In this document: positions 40,401 to 48,332 of the stretch, piece by piece | Layout: the number at the start of each line of letters is the position of its first letter | How positions within the stretch are numbered: the stretch's first letter is position 1 | NCBI GenBank assembly: GCA_964530235.1 | Contig: CAZGYB010000001.1 | Coordinates: 248,001 to 312,000 of the forward strand | DNA: 64,000 bases | Source of the DNA: UM-FILTER-33-9 sp964530235 | GTDB taxonomy: Bacteria > Patescibacteriota > Microgenomatia > UBA1406 > GWC2-37-13 | Direction: 5' to 3' | Made by a program: the position numbers and the translations under genes | The notes under the pieces: model-generated | Seen by the model: the letters and a program-made list of their open reading frames with translations, nothing else | Database searches by the model: none | Told to the model about the DNA's origin: nothing

Positions 40401-40820
40401 CTACCTTTTTATGATGCGGATAGCTTTCCCACTTACTACCTTTAATTGAAGATGTGCGAGGCGAAGCATATAGACTGCAAGTGTGGCAAGCCAGCGCAGT
40501 GACGATGAAACTGGGGCATGGAGTCCCTGCATGACTTTGTCATCGGAAATAGGCAGCTTTACATTTTGGTATGTTGGAAATTGCGTCTGTGAGACTGCTT
40601 GTAATCCGATTCGTTTGAGGTCGGGCGGAAGTTTTATTGACTCGGCTTTCGGTTCAACAAACGGTTTTACCTCATCCGGCGGTTCATGTTCAACCGCTTC
40701 CTGTATTTGCTTCTCCTCTGCAGGTTGCAAAACAGGTTCCGCTTCTTTCGGAAGCCCGATCGACTCAGTTGGTTTTTTGTTGATAAGATGGTCGATCGGA
40801 GTATAGTTTTGAGAGGTCAT
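40401..40820 (-). CDS. Hypothetical protein, 139 aa
   Basis: The N-terminal 75 residues are disordered and rich in Pro, Glu and Lys (PKEAEPVLQPAEEKQIQEAV). The C-terminal part is basic and amphipathic (SSLRWLATLAVYMLRLAHLQ, then GKAIRIIKR). It may sit at the membrane surface. A TATAAT box lies 5 nt before the ATG. Family not recognised. Confidence 0.55.
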   Translation of the reverse strand: MTSQNYTPIDHLINKKPTESIGLPKEAEPVLQPAEEKQIQEAVEHEPPDEVKPFVEPKAESIKLPPDLKRIGLQAVSQTQFPTYQNVKLPISDDKVMQGLHAPVSSSLRWLATLAVYMLRLAHLQLKVVSGKAIRIIKR

Positions 40821-40851
40821 ATTTTATTATAGCAGTATGCATGCAGTTCAG

Positions 40852-41961
40852 TTATGTACAGCGGATATTTTTATGGCAGTGTGGACATTCTGTTTTCCAT
40901 GTGTCTGGTTTTCCTTTTAATTCCCCTTGCAATAATGTTTGACAATGGGGACAGTGGTAATCATGGTACCGTTCTCCAGCGTTTAAAGTGCGCATAGCAG
41001 ATCCAGCAGGGTTAAGTATCTGGGAAACCGAAGGGAGAGAGGGTGATTGAAGCAGTTCAGAAAGCAGTTGGGCGACTCCGTCTAAGGTTACCAGCGATCC
41101 CCCGCAACTTCCTCTGAGCTGAAGGGTTTGTACCCCCGTATGTTGCATATATCTTTGTATAGTTTCAAGGTAAAGAGAGAGCACCCTTGTTTCCGTAATT
41201 TCATATTCTTCTAGTGCATCTATTGTTTTATCAAGTAAGAAAGGGCCAGGAGTATTTCTTGTTCCTGCAAATGTAGATCGAATGAGATTAACAACTTCAG
41301 CAGTTGTATGGGTATATCCTTTTTTATCTGTATAAATGGGTATATTGTTTCTCGCTTGATCTAAATATTGGTCTATAGAGCCTTCAAAAACTATGGGAGT
41401 CATCAGAGATCTGGTGATTTCTTCTGTAGTAGGCGTGGTACTTGAAGATATTACATCCGAACCGGTGAAATTCAAAACCGCACCGTTATGGTTGATTTTT
41501 ACAGCAGCAGCGCAAATTTTTTCACCGTCATAGTAATGGACATACAACTGCCCGTCATCGTATTGAATTTGATTGTACGGATTACTCTGATCAGAGTCAA
41601 AAGAAGCAGGACCGGGAGGACTGTACCACAAAATTACTGCATCCGGGTTTTCCACGATACGTTTTCTTACTTCTGAAAATCCTGCCTGCGGAATACCGTT
41701 TCTTTCCCTTGGGTCAAATTGATTATCGATGCTGTATATTTCTTTGAATGTTCCGTCCGGCTCGGGGGGAGCAGTATAAAATGAATTTTCGTGATCAGTC
41801 CAATAATGATACAGAGTTGAAACCGGACTGTCTGCGAGGACTTCTTGAGTATAAGCTTCAAGTCCTTGTCGCAACTCCCTTGTTCTTTCCTGAGGAGAGA
41901 GAAGGTTCAACCGATCAGCTTCTTTACGCGTGACACCGAATTGTTTTAAGTCATTTGACAT
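40852..41961 (-). CDS. Hypothetical protein with C-terminal zinc ribbon
   Basis: The first 310 residues are not recognised. They include HYWTDHENSFYTAPPEPDG, VILWYSPPGPASFD and a DGQLYVHYYDGEK strand pair. The last 35 residues form a zinc ribbon: YHCPHCQTLLQG and TECPHCHKNIRC. I start it at MSNDLKQF (41961). The longer frame upstream reads through a repeat element (FTPSEVEGKS) and is unlikely to be translated. Confidence 0.6.
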   Translation of the reverse strand: MSNDLKQFGVTRKEADRLNLLSPQERTRELRQGLEAYTQEVLADSPVSTLYHYWTDHENSFYTAPPEPDGTFKEIYSIDNQFDPRERNGIPQAGFSEVRKRIVENPDAVILWYSPPGPASFDSDQSNPYNQIQYDDGQLYVHYYDGEKICAAAVKINHNGAVLNFTGSDVISSSTTPTTEEITRSLMTPIVFEGSIDQYLDQARNNIPIYTDKKGYTHTTAEVVNLIRSTFAGTRNTPGPFLLDKTIDALEEYEITETRVLSLYLETIQRYMQHTGVQTLQLRGSCGGSLVTLDGVAQLLSELLQSPSLPSVSQILNPAGSAMRTLNAGERYHDYHCPHCQTLLQGELKGKPDTWKTECPHCHKNIRCT

Positions 41962-42021
41962 ACTTTCCCTGCTCGGGGTATGTAACAATTTATAAGATGT
42001 TTGGTCGGTCTTCGGACTTTT

Positions 42022-42041
42022 CCCCTCGACTTCGCTCGGGG
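42022..42041. repeat. REP-like palindromic repeat, copy 1
   Basis: An imperfect palindrome CCCCTCGACTTCGCTCGGGG that can fold into a hairpin around TTCG. A related copy lies 95 bp away. It spoils the N-terminal extension of the neighbouring gene. Confidence 0.6.
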
Positions 42042-42116
42042 TAAACCGCTGCGGCACAGTTCAGGATATTCACCTGATTCCCTTAAAACTATTTGAAGTT
42101 TTTTTCAGCCTTCCCA

Positions 42117-42136
42117 TCCTTCGACTTCGCTCAGGA
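42117..42136. repeat. REP-like palindromic repeat, copy 2
   Basis: TCCTTCGACTTCGCTCAGGA, same orientation and core (TCGACTTCGCTC) as copy 1, in the 250-bp gene-free stretch 41962-42210. Confidence 0.6.
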
Positions 42137-42210
42137 TAAATCCCGCGCAAAGACCTGGACAGTGGCTAATACCAAACGTGAACATTATATATGAAAGAAT
42201 TTATATTATG

Positions 42211-42750
42211 TTAAGAAGAAACGGAAATCTCTTTGTCCGGCATATTATATTTTCGGGAAAAAGCAAAGAGAAGATCGGAGAGGCGATTGATGTAGGTAAT
42301 GGTTATTTTGGAATGTTGGGCGGGCGGTAAGGACTTACTTGAGTAAAAATACGAAACAAGCCGACGCTCCGCTCGGCGACACACAGTTCGTGCAATATGA
42401 AAGTACACCGATAAAAGAGTTCCCTGGGGAAGAATAAACTCATTCAGTGAAGGTAGTTTTTGCGAAATAGAATCTATAGTGTGTTCAAATGTCACAACCC
42501 GTTCCCCAATAAAAGCAAGAGCAAGATCTGCGCCGGACACAGATCCCATTATCTGATATAAATCTTGTTGGATTTGAGAAATGAGCCTCCGGTCGGTTTC
42601 TTGTATTTGATTCGTTACGAGAAGTCCAAGTACTGACGTAAGTTCATCAATGGTACCGCACGCTTCAATTTGGGGAGAGTCTTTCCGGGTGCGTTTTCCT
42701 CCAAAGGAAGCGGTGGTTCCATCGTCACCCGTACGGGTATATATTGACAT
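42211..42750 (-). CDS. PduO-type cob(I)alamin adenosyltransferase
   Basis: It makes adenosylcobalamin from reduced cobalamin and ATP. The ATP-binding start IYTRTGDDGTTASFGGKRTR, the ACGTIDELTSVLGLL helix and the RTVCRRAERRLVSYF motif near 120-135 are the PduO signature. At 179 aa it is complete. It follows the B12-dependent ribonucleotide reductase gene in the same direction, so it probably supplies that enzyme with its cofactor. Confidence 0.94.
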   Translation of the reverse strand: MSIYTRTGDDGTTASFGGKRTRKDSPQIEACGTIDELTSVLGLLVTNQIQETDRRLISQIQQDLYQIMGSVSGADLALAFIGERVVTFEHTIDSISQKLPSLNEFILPQGTLLSVYFHIARTVCRRAERRLVSYFYSSKSLPPAQHSKITITYINRLSDLLFAFSRKYNMPDKEISVSS

Positions 42751-42860
42751 ATGTTTAAAGTCTATAAAGTCGAAAGTTTATCAAGTCCATCAAGTTGAAA
42801 TTCTATTGATTAGTAGCGATCTTTATAGACTTTACTGACCTAATGGACTTTGGACTAATT

Positions 42861-45215
42861 TTAGCACTCCGAATATCCGCATCCGTAACATTTTTTGCAT
42901 CCTTCCTCATGAACGAGAAGAGCTTCACCGCAGGAAGGACAGATGTCAAAATTTCCGCGGGGTTCTGCCGTCTGGATCAGTGATGGTTGAGTTGTTTCAG
43001 TAACCAGCTTTGGTTTTTCCGCAGGAAGCTCTTTTTTTGCATGACCGTTCAGACTATAATGCATAGCAAGAACCTTTGCAACCGCATCAGGAAGACTTCT
43101 GATTTTATCTTTTCCAAAACCCATTGTGCGCGCTCCTCCAATTCCTTCAAGTTGACTGATAATCTCATGAACGCGCTGAAGCGCGGGAAGATGTGAGGCA
43201 AAGCGCAGTGCGAGAGAAATAGTTCGTCCCAGTCCCTCGGCCATCGCGGAAATATCTGACCCAGGTTTGCTAATGTTGATAAAAACCTCAAGTGGTTCAG
43301 GCGGAGAGCCACCGTTTGTGTTTACAGTAATAAATGCGACTCCGACAGGAGTGTTGATTCGATACGTTGAACCGTGAACAACCATGGGTCGCGGTTTTAC
43401 CGTAAATGCAGGGATTGCCGGTTTAGGGGTTTCATCTTTTTTTTCAATCCGTTCAAGTACTCCTGACCGGGAGCTTTCACGCATATAGGCAATTCCTTTG
43501 AGTCCGAGTTTGTATGCGAGCGTGTAGAGTTTTTTTACATCTTCAACCGTGTGTGTTTTCGGCGCATTTACCGTTTTGGAGATAGAAGCATCGACATACT
43601 TTTGTATTGTTGCCTGAACTTTCACATGATCTTCTGGAGAAAGTTCACTGGCGGAAACAAACCAATCAGGTTTTTTTATTTTTCCTTCTTTCAGTTCTTT
43701 TTCATGTTTTACTAACCATTGTTCATATAGATGATGACGGAGAATATGTTCTCCAAGTCTATCCCTGCGGACAAATTCAAACTCAAATACCGGTTCGATA
43801 CCTGAGGTGGTATTCGCCATAAGGGAAGTTGATCCGGTTGGCGCTTGCATCAGCAGGAGTGAGTTTCTGATTCCATATTTTTTTATGTCTGACTGCAGAT
43901 CTTTTGGCAACGCTTGAATAAATTTACCTTTTGGAAATAATTCATTGTCAAATTTTGGAAATGCTCCTTTTGTTTTTGCCAGTTCAACTGATGTGCGATA
44001 TGCTTCATCTCTAATTATTTTGTATATTTTATCGATAAATATAAGAGATTCTTTTGATCCATACCGGAGGTGTAATTTGATAAGCGTATCTCCAAGCCCC
44101 ATAGTTCCAACGCCTATTCTTCGCTCACCCTCGTATTGTGTTTTTTTAATTCCGGGAAAAACATACGGATCCATTTCAACTACATTATCTTGAAAATGCA
44201 CCGCTGCACGAGTTACTTTTTTTAAAGTTGCAAAATCAAATTGTGCCCTTTTATCAATATTGTTTCCTTTCACTAACGCAGAAAGGTTAATGGAACCCAA
44301 GTTGCATACTCCCCAGGGGGGGAGACCTTCTTCGCCACATGGATTTACGCAAACGATACGGTTCCAGTACCAGTTGTTGTGCCACTTATTGTACCGTTCC
44401 ATAAAAACGACTCCTGGTTCTGCGGATCTCCAGGCAGCATTTGCAATAAGATCCCAGATTTTTCGCGCTTTCACCACTTTTTTTACCAATACTTTTTTCC
44501 CTAGGGCTTTCCATGTAACCAGATCTCCATCCCACTTTTCATCGTACTCAGGGTCAGTGGTGTCCGGGAAAACTAGCTCCCAGTCGCCGTCTTTTTCAAC
44601 TGCATCCATAAAAGAATCTGAGACACACAGAGATAAATTAGCTCCATTTATGCGTGTTAAATCCTGTTTTACTGTAATAAATTCTTCAATATCAGGATGC
44701 CAGTCCCAGAGCATAAGCATAAGTGCGCCCCGTCTTGTTCCTCCTTGCTGAATAATATCTTTGGTTGCAACTGAAAAAAGTTCTGCCCAGTTGCACGGAC
44801 CTGATGAAAACCCGTTGACTTTTTTAACGCGGGTTCCGCGCGGACGAAGTGAAGATAAATTAATTCCAACCCCACCGCCCCGTGCCATAATCTCAACCAT
44901 CTGTTTCAAAGTTTCAAGGATACCATCTCGGGCATCTTTAGGGCTTGGGATCACAAAGCAGTTGTAATAGGTTACATCGTATCCGGTACCGGCTCCTGCG
45001 AGAATCCGTCCACCCGGGATGTATTTAAAGTCTTTTAATGCAAAATAAAACTCTTTTTCACTTCGTTTTTGTTCATTTTTTTGCTCGATTGAAGAGACAG
45101 CCTTGGCAATTCGTTTCCACATAAGTTCAGGAGTTTTTTCAACGGGTTTTCCTGTTTTGTCCTTTAATGAATATCGGTCAGAGAAGACTTTCTCCGAGAT
45201 GCCAGTAAGTTTCAT
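42861..45215 (-). CDS. nrdJ: Class II (adenosylcobalamin-dependent) ribonucleotide reductase
   Basis: It reduces ribonucleotides to deoxyribonucleotides with a thiyl radical started by adenosylcobalamin. GGGVGINLSSLRPRG, VNPCGEEGLPPWGVCNLGSI, MQAPTGSTSLMANTTSG and YLHARS-type substrate-site motifs are in order. The last residues form a Cys-rich zinc/redox tail (CPSCGEALLVHEEGCKKC, then YGCGYSEC). At 784 aa no ATP-cone is visible at the N-terminus. It lies between nrdR and the adenosyltransferase gene in one operon. Confidence 0.95.
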   Translation of the reverse strand: MKLTGISEKVFSDRYSLKDKTGKPVEKTPELMWKRIAKAVSSIEQKNEQKRSEKEFYFALKDFKYIPGGRILAGAGTGYDVTYYNCFVIPSPKDARDGILETLKQMVEIMARGGGVGINLSSLRPRGTRVKKVNGFSSGPCNWAELFSVATKDIIQQGGTRRGALMLMLWDWHPDIEEFITVKQDLTRINGANLSLCVSDSFMDAVEKDGDWELVFPDTTDPEYDEKWDGDLVTWKALGKKVLVKKVVKARKIWDLIANAAWRSAEPGVVFMERYNKWHNNWYWNRIVCVNPCGEEGLPPWGVCNLGSINLSALVKGNNIDKRAQFDFATLKKVTRAAVHFQDNVVEMDPYVFPGIKKTQYEGERRIGVGTMGLGDTLIKLHLRYGSKESLIFIDKIYKIIRDEAYRTSVELAKTKGAFPKFDNELFPKGKFIQALPKDLQSDIKKYGIRNSLLLMQAPTGSTSLMANTTSGIEPVFEFEFVRRDRLGEHILRHHLYEQWLVKHEKELKEGKIKKPDWFVSASELSPEDHVKVQATIQKYVDASISKTVNAPKTHTVEDVKKLYTLAYKLGLKGIAYMRESSRSGVLERIEKKDETPKPAIPAFTVKPRPMVVHGSTYRINTPVGVAFITVNTNGGSPPEPLEVFINISKPGSDISAMAEGLGRTISLALRFASHLPALQRVHEIISQLEGIGGARTMGFGKDKIRSLPDAVAKVLAMHYSLNGHAKKELPAEKPKLVTETTQPSLIQTAEPRGNFDICPSCGEALLVHEEGCKKCYGCGYSEC

Positions 45216-45243
45216 AATGCTGGAAAATGTTTATAATAGCAAA

Positions 45244-45690
45244 CTATTTTAATGTTTTCACTTCCTTTTTAATATCCTCGATGTCGACAAATCGTTTAAA
45301 CACAGATGCAAACCGAATATATGCTACTTTATCAATTTTTTTCAGATATTGTGCAACCCATGTGCCGATTTGTTTGCTTTCAATTTCAGCTGTCTCCATC
45401 TGTTTCAACTCCTGCTCCACTTTATTCGAAATCTGTTCTATTTGGTCTGCAGTTACCGTTGTTTTTTCACATGATTTGAACAGGCCATTTTTCAGTTTAT
45501 CCCGATCGAATCGTTCCCGTTTTCCGTTACGTTTGATAACAAGAATGGGAAGTTCCTCCACTCTCTCATACGTGGTGAATCTTCGTTGACATTTTGGGCA
45601 CTGTCGTCTTCTGCGAATTGCCGTTCCGTCTTCTGAAATCCGTGTTTCAATAACCTCGGTTTCTGTGTTTGAACAAAAAATGCAATGCAT
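45244..45690 (-). CDS. nrdR: NrdR transcriptional repressor
   Basis: The N-terminal zinc ribbon (HCIFCSNTETEVIETR, then QCPKCQRRFTTYERVEE) is followed by an ATP-cone (LPILVIKRNGKRERFDRDKL). It senses the dATP/ATP ratio and represses ribonucleotide reductase genes. The length of 148 aa is normal. It is the first gene of the nrdR-nrdJ-adenosyltransferase operon, and two NrdR boxes lie just upstream, so it would repress its own operon. Confidence 0.96.
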   Translation of the reverse strand: MHCIFCSNTETEVIETRISEDGTAIRRRRQCPKCQRRFTTYERVEELPILVIKRNGKRERFDRDKLKNGLFKSCEKTTVTADQIEQISNKVEQELKQMETAEIESKQIGTWVAQYLKKIDKVAYIRFASVFKRFVDIEDIKKEVKTLK

Positions 45691-45709
45691 ACTTCTTACA
45701 GTATTAAAA

Positions 45710-45757
45710 ACACTATTCTTAGTGTCAGATAAAAATGTAAAACACTATTGGTAGAAT
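45710..45757 (-). promoter_or_regulatory. Tandem NrdR boxes
   Basis: Box 1 is a perfect palindrome ACACTATTCTTAGTGT (45710-45725). Box 2, ACACTATTGGTAGAAT (45742-45757), has one good half. They start 32 bp apart, three helical turns, the classical spacing for cooperative NrdR binding. They lie 20 bp upstream of the nrdR start. Confidence 0.8.
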
Positions 45758-45882
45758 TACAAGAGATCAAAATACATTAAAAGTAGATCAGTGCTTTTTT
45801 CTAGCCTTGTCAAAAAAACCCATTAAAAAGTTCCATAATTTTTTTGAACGAATATAGAGAAAAAATGGTATTATATCGATAT

Positions 45883-46506
45883 ATGAATAATTATGTGTTG
45901 GACACAAACATTTTTTTTAACATGGAAGAAGGCCTGAATTTAGGCCAAAAAACAGAAGAGGTAATGATCCGACTCACAAAATCAGCTCAGGTTTTGCACA
46001 CAAAAGGGCTGGGGGTTTTTTATATGCCCCCGAGAGTCGTTGACGAGATGCAGAGTTTCTTTGAAGATAAGAAAGACGACGTTTTAGTAAAGTTTTTAAG
46101 TGTTATAACAGTTCAATCACCCCGTATAGATACAATTTCGTACTCAGCCCGTATTTTTTACGATCTAGTTGAAGATGTGTATATGCGGAATCTTAAGGGA
46201 CTTCGTATTGGGGAAGAGGAGATAGAAAACGGTGCAACAGCAGTTATGGGAGCCGGTTCGCTAGATAAGAAAGAGTTTCAAACAACAGTTGGGAATGCGA
46301 TTCGGGGCTTTCGGGAGAGATATCGGAGGGCAACGCGATTCGGGTTTTTAGATAGCGTCGCTGATCTGGATATTATTTCACTGGCGGTTGAACAAAATGC
46401 AGCTATTATCTCAACTGATGCAGGGGTTTTATTGTGGGGGAGAAAGTTTGGGGCTAAAGAGATGTCTGTATCTGCGTTTGGGGAAAGGATGCGGGAGATC
46501 TGTTGA
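45883..46506 (+). CDS. PIN-domain protein, RNA-ligase-partner-like
   Basis: The start NYVLDTNIFFNMEE gives the first PIN Asp. FYMPPRVVDEMQSF gives the Glu, and GFLDSVADLDIISLAVEQNA then IISTDAGVLLWGRKFG gives the late Asp residues. The order and the long helical insert resemble the RNA ligase partner family of PIN proteins. It may be an RNase or an accessory to an RNA ligase, though no ligase is nearby. ATG at 45883 is preferred; an upstream in-frame ATG at 45844 crosses the promoter. Confidence 0.75.
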   Translation: MNNYVLDTNIFFNMEEGLNLGQKTEEVMIRLTKSAQVLHTKGLGVFYMPPRVVDEMQSFFEDKKDDVLVKFLSVITVQSPRIDTISYSARIFYDLVEDVYMRNLKGLRIGEEEIENGATAVMGAGSLDKKEFQTTVGNAIRGFRERYRRATRFGFLDSVADLDIISLAVEQNAAIISTDAGVLLWGRKFGAKEMSVSAFGERMREIC

Positions 46507-47038
46507 TTTTTTGGGTTTCAGGTTCATCGTCAGGGATAAGGTTCGAAAGCCAATCAATTGCCCGGTCGGTAAAGGTGCGTTGGGGTTTCTCTACATACAT
46601 GATATGTTTTGAGAGAATGGAAATAAGCTCTTTTTTTATCTCTCCATCAGGAACAACAAAGTAAGCATGATAATAGTATGGAGCGTTGCTTACAAGGGTT
46701 AAGACTTCACATCCCATTTTCGTGGTAAAAAAGAAGTGTGAAAGAAATTCCCAACGTAATGTTACGCCGGCGCTTTCAATCCCAAATGTGGTAATAATGT
46801 TTTCCACTTCAGGAGGCGGGGTAATAGTGAGCACATAAAACAAAAAAAGAAGGGTGAATATCGGAACAAGGAGAATTTTGTCTCCGAAGAAAAGGATAAT
46901 AAGAGAAAGCAGCACTGCGACAGCAAGATAAAAGCGGATGACATTTTTCCCTCTTTTTTTAAACGCGCGAAGCGGTGCTTTCCAGACAAAGAGCCGTTGA
47001 GGATTGGATTGTGCCTGCGTCTGATTTTGAGGGTTCAT
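46454..47038 (-). CDS. Membrane protein with soluble tail, 194 aa
   Basis: Two adjacent membrane segments (about 36-55 and 57-70) follow a basic N-terminus. The rest (VENIITTFGIESAGVTLRW, LTLVSNAPYYYHAYFVVPDG, EKPQRTFTDRAIDWLSNLIP) looks like a cytoplasmic PH-like or T4SS-associated domain, common in Microgenomates-type genomes. The last 17 codons overlap the PIN gene on the other strand. Confidence 0.55.
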   Translation of the reverse strand: MNPQNQTQAQSNPQRLFVWKAPLRAFKKRGKNVIRFYLAVAVLLSLIILFFGDKILLVPIFTLLFLFYVLTITPPPEVENIITTFGIESAGVTLRWEFLSHFFFTTKMGCEVLTLVSNAPYYYHAYFVVPDGEIKKELISILSKHIMYVEKPQRTFTDRAIDWLSNLIPDDEPETQKINRSPASFPQTQIQTSL

Positions 47039-47114
47039 ACTTTATTTTGGGTTATTTTGCAAAAAAAGTCAAATTCAATTGAAAAATATATCTTATAGTA
47101 GTATAATACTTCAT

Positions 47115-47594
47115 ATGGATCAGTTTAACAAAGCGATTTCATTTATTCTCGGATTGGTAGTTGTCGCGGTTTTTATTGCGGTTGCGAGCGGTCGGATAAA
47201 CTTGAAAGATAGATTGACATTGTTTTCCCGCTCTTCGACAAATACTTCGGTAACGAGTAAACCGACTCCTTCACCGACAGTAACCAGTACTCCAAAAAAG
47301 ACAGGATTTTTAAGCAGTTTATTTAACTTTGGAAAACCAAAGGTTACTCCAACGCCGATTTCGCAAAAAAAATCTCCTTCCCCAACTCCGGTTGCTGGGA
47401 TTTTGTCTAACACTGGATCTATGAATAACGACGGCGGTAGTCCTACAAAAGAGATTCAAACGGAACAATATCATTCATATAACTCTGTCGGGCTGGTTTC
47501 ATCGATTCCAAATACCGGGCCGGGTCTATTGATCCCTCTTGTTTTTTCTTCGCTGGCAGGAGGACTTCTTCTGTATAAAAAAAGCAGAGATTAA
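47115..47594 (+). CDS. Surface protein with sortase-type IPNTG signal
   Basis: A signal anchor (residues 7-24) is followed by a Pro/Thr/Ser linker (TPSPTVTSTP, TPTPISQKKSPSPTP) and a C-terminal cell-wall sorting signal: SIPNTG, a hydrophobic helix and the charged end KKSRD. This suggests sortase-mediated anchoring, although no sortase is in the window. TATAAT (47102-47107) lies 7 nt before the ATG. Confidence 0.7.
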   Translation: MDQFNKAISFILGLVVVAVFIAVASGRINLKDRLTLFSRSSTNTSVTSKPTPSPTVTSTPKKTGFLSSLFNFGKPKVTPTPISQKKSPSPTPVAGILSNTGSMNNDGGSPTKEIQTEQYHSYNSVGLVSSIPNTGPGLLIPLVFSSLAGGLLLYKKSRD

Positions 47595-47599
47595 TATTC

Positions 47600-48244
47600 T
47601 TAAGGAGGTGGCGGGGCGGGAGTTGGTGTTACACTCGTAAAACCGGGGATTTTAAGAATGTTTGAGCCAATAATATTTACCAAAAAGACTGACGCAAGAA
47701 CAAACACGAGCCCTACAATTGCTCCATAAAAAATCCGTTTGCCGTGATTTAGTTTTTCGGGTTCTGCTTGAGAGGTAATTACAATAAAGGCTCCGTACAA
47801 AAGATAGAGAAACGCAATGCCCCCGATCATTTTAAATACAATTAGGTCAAAGAGCGCCTGAGTAAAGGATGAAGCGCCTGAACCGGCATTATTGAAAAAC
47901 CCTCCTTCTGAGGTAATGCATCCGATCATGGTATACTGCCGGCCGGGTTGTGCGGTTGGCGCTGCGTTTGATGTTGGTTCAACAACAAGAGTGCTACACG
48001 AAGAGTGGTCTGGTGTGGAGTCCGGTGGGAATAGTCCCGGATAAAGACATTTCACACATTTTCCCCAGTTTCCCGGTGGGGAAATCGGTTCACAAAGAGA
48101 GTTGATAGGTGGAGGGGTGTTATGGATTACTGGACAATAGCCACACGAATCACAGGTTGCATAACGAAGCTGGGCAGATATTCCCCGATTTGAGCTGAGA
48201 AGAACAGTAATAATAAACAATAGGACAACAATATACTTCCGCAT
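47600..48244 (-). CDS. TrbC/VirB2-like pilin
   Basis: A signal peptide (1-24) precedes a Cys-rich segment (YATCDSCGYCPVIHNTP) and a Pro/Thr linker. The C-terminal third has the two TM helices of VirB2/TrbC pilins: IGGIAFLYLLYGAFIVITSQ, a short polar loop (AEPEKLNHGKRI) and FYGAIVGLVFVLASVFLVNI. Such proteins form the pilus of type IV secretion or competence systems. It pairs functionally with the VirB6/TrbL-like gene at the right edge. Confidence 0.8.
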   Translation of the reverse strand: MRKYIVVLLFIITVLLSSNRGISAQLRYATCDSCGYCPVIHNTPPPINSLCEPISPPGNWGKCVKCLYPGLFPPDSTPDHSSCSTLVVEPTSNAAPTAQPGRQYTMIGCITSEGGFFNNAGSGASSFTQALFDLIVFKMIGGIAFLYLLYGAFIVITSQAEPEKLNHGKRIFYGAIVGLVFVLASVFLVNIIGSNILKIPGFTSVTPTPAPPPP

Positions 48245-48332
48245 ATAATTTTAGTATAGCAAAACAAAAAAGCAAAATTGTAACGGAATGGAGTTAACCA
48301 GCGAAAGAAAGTATAATAAGATAGGGAAACAC

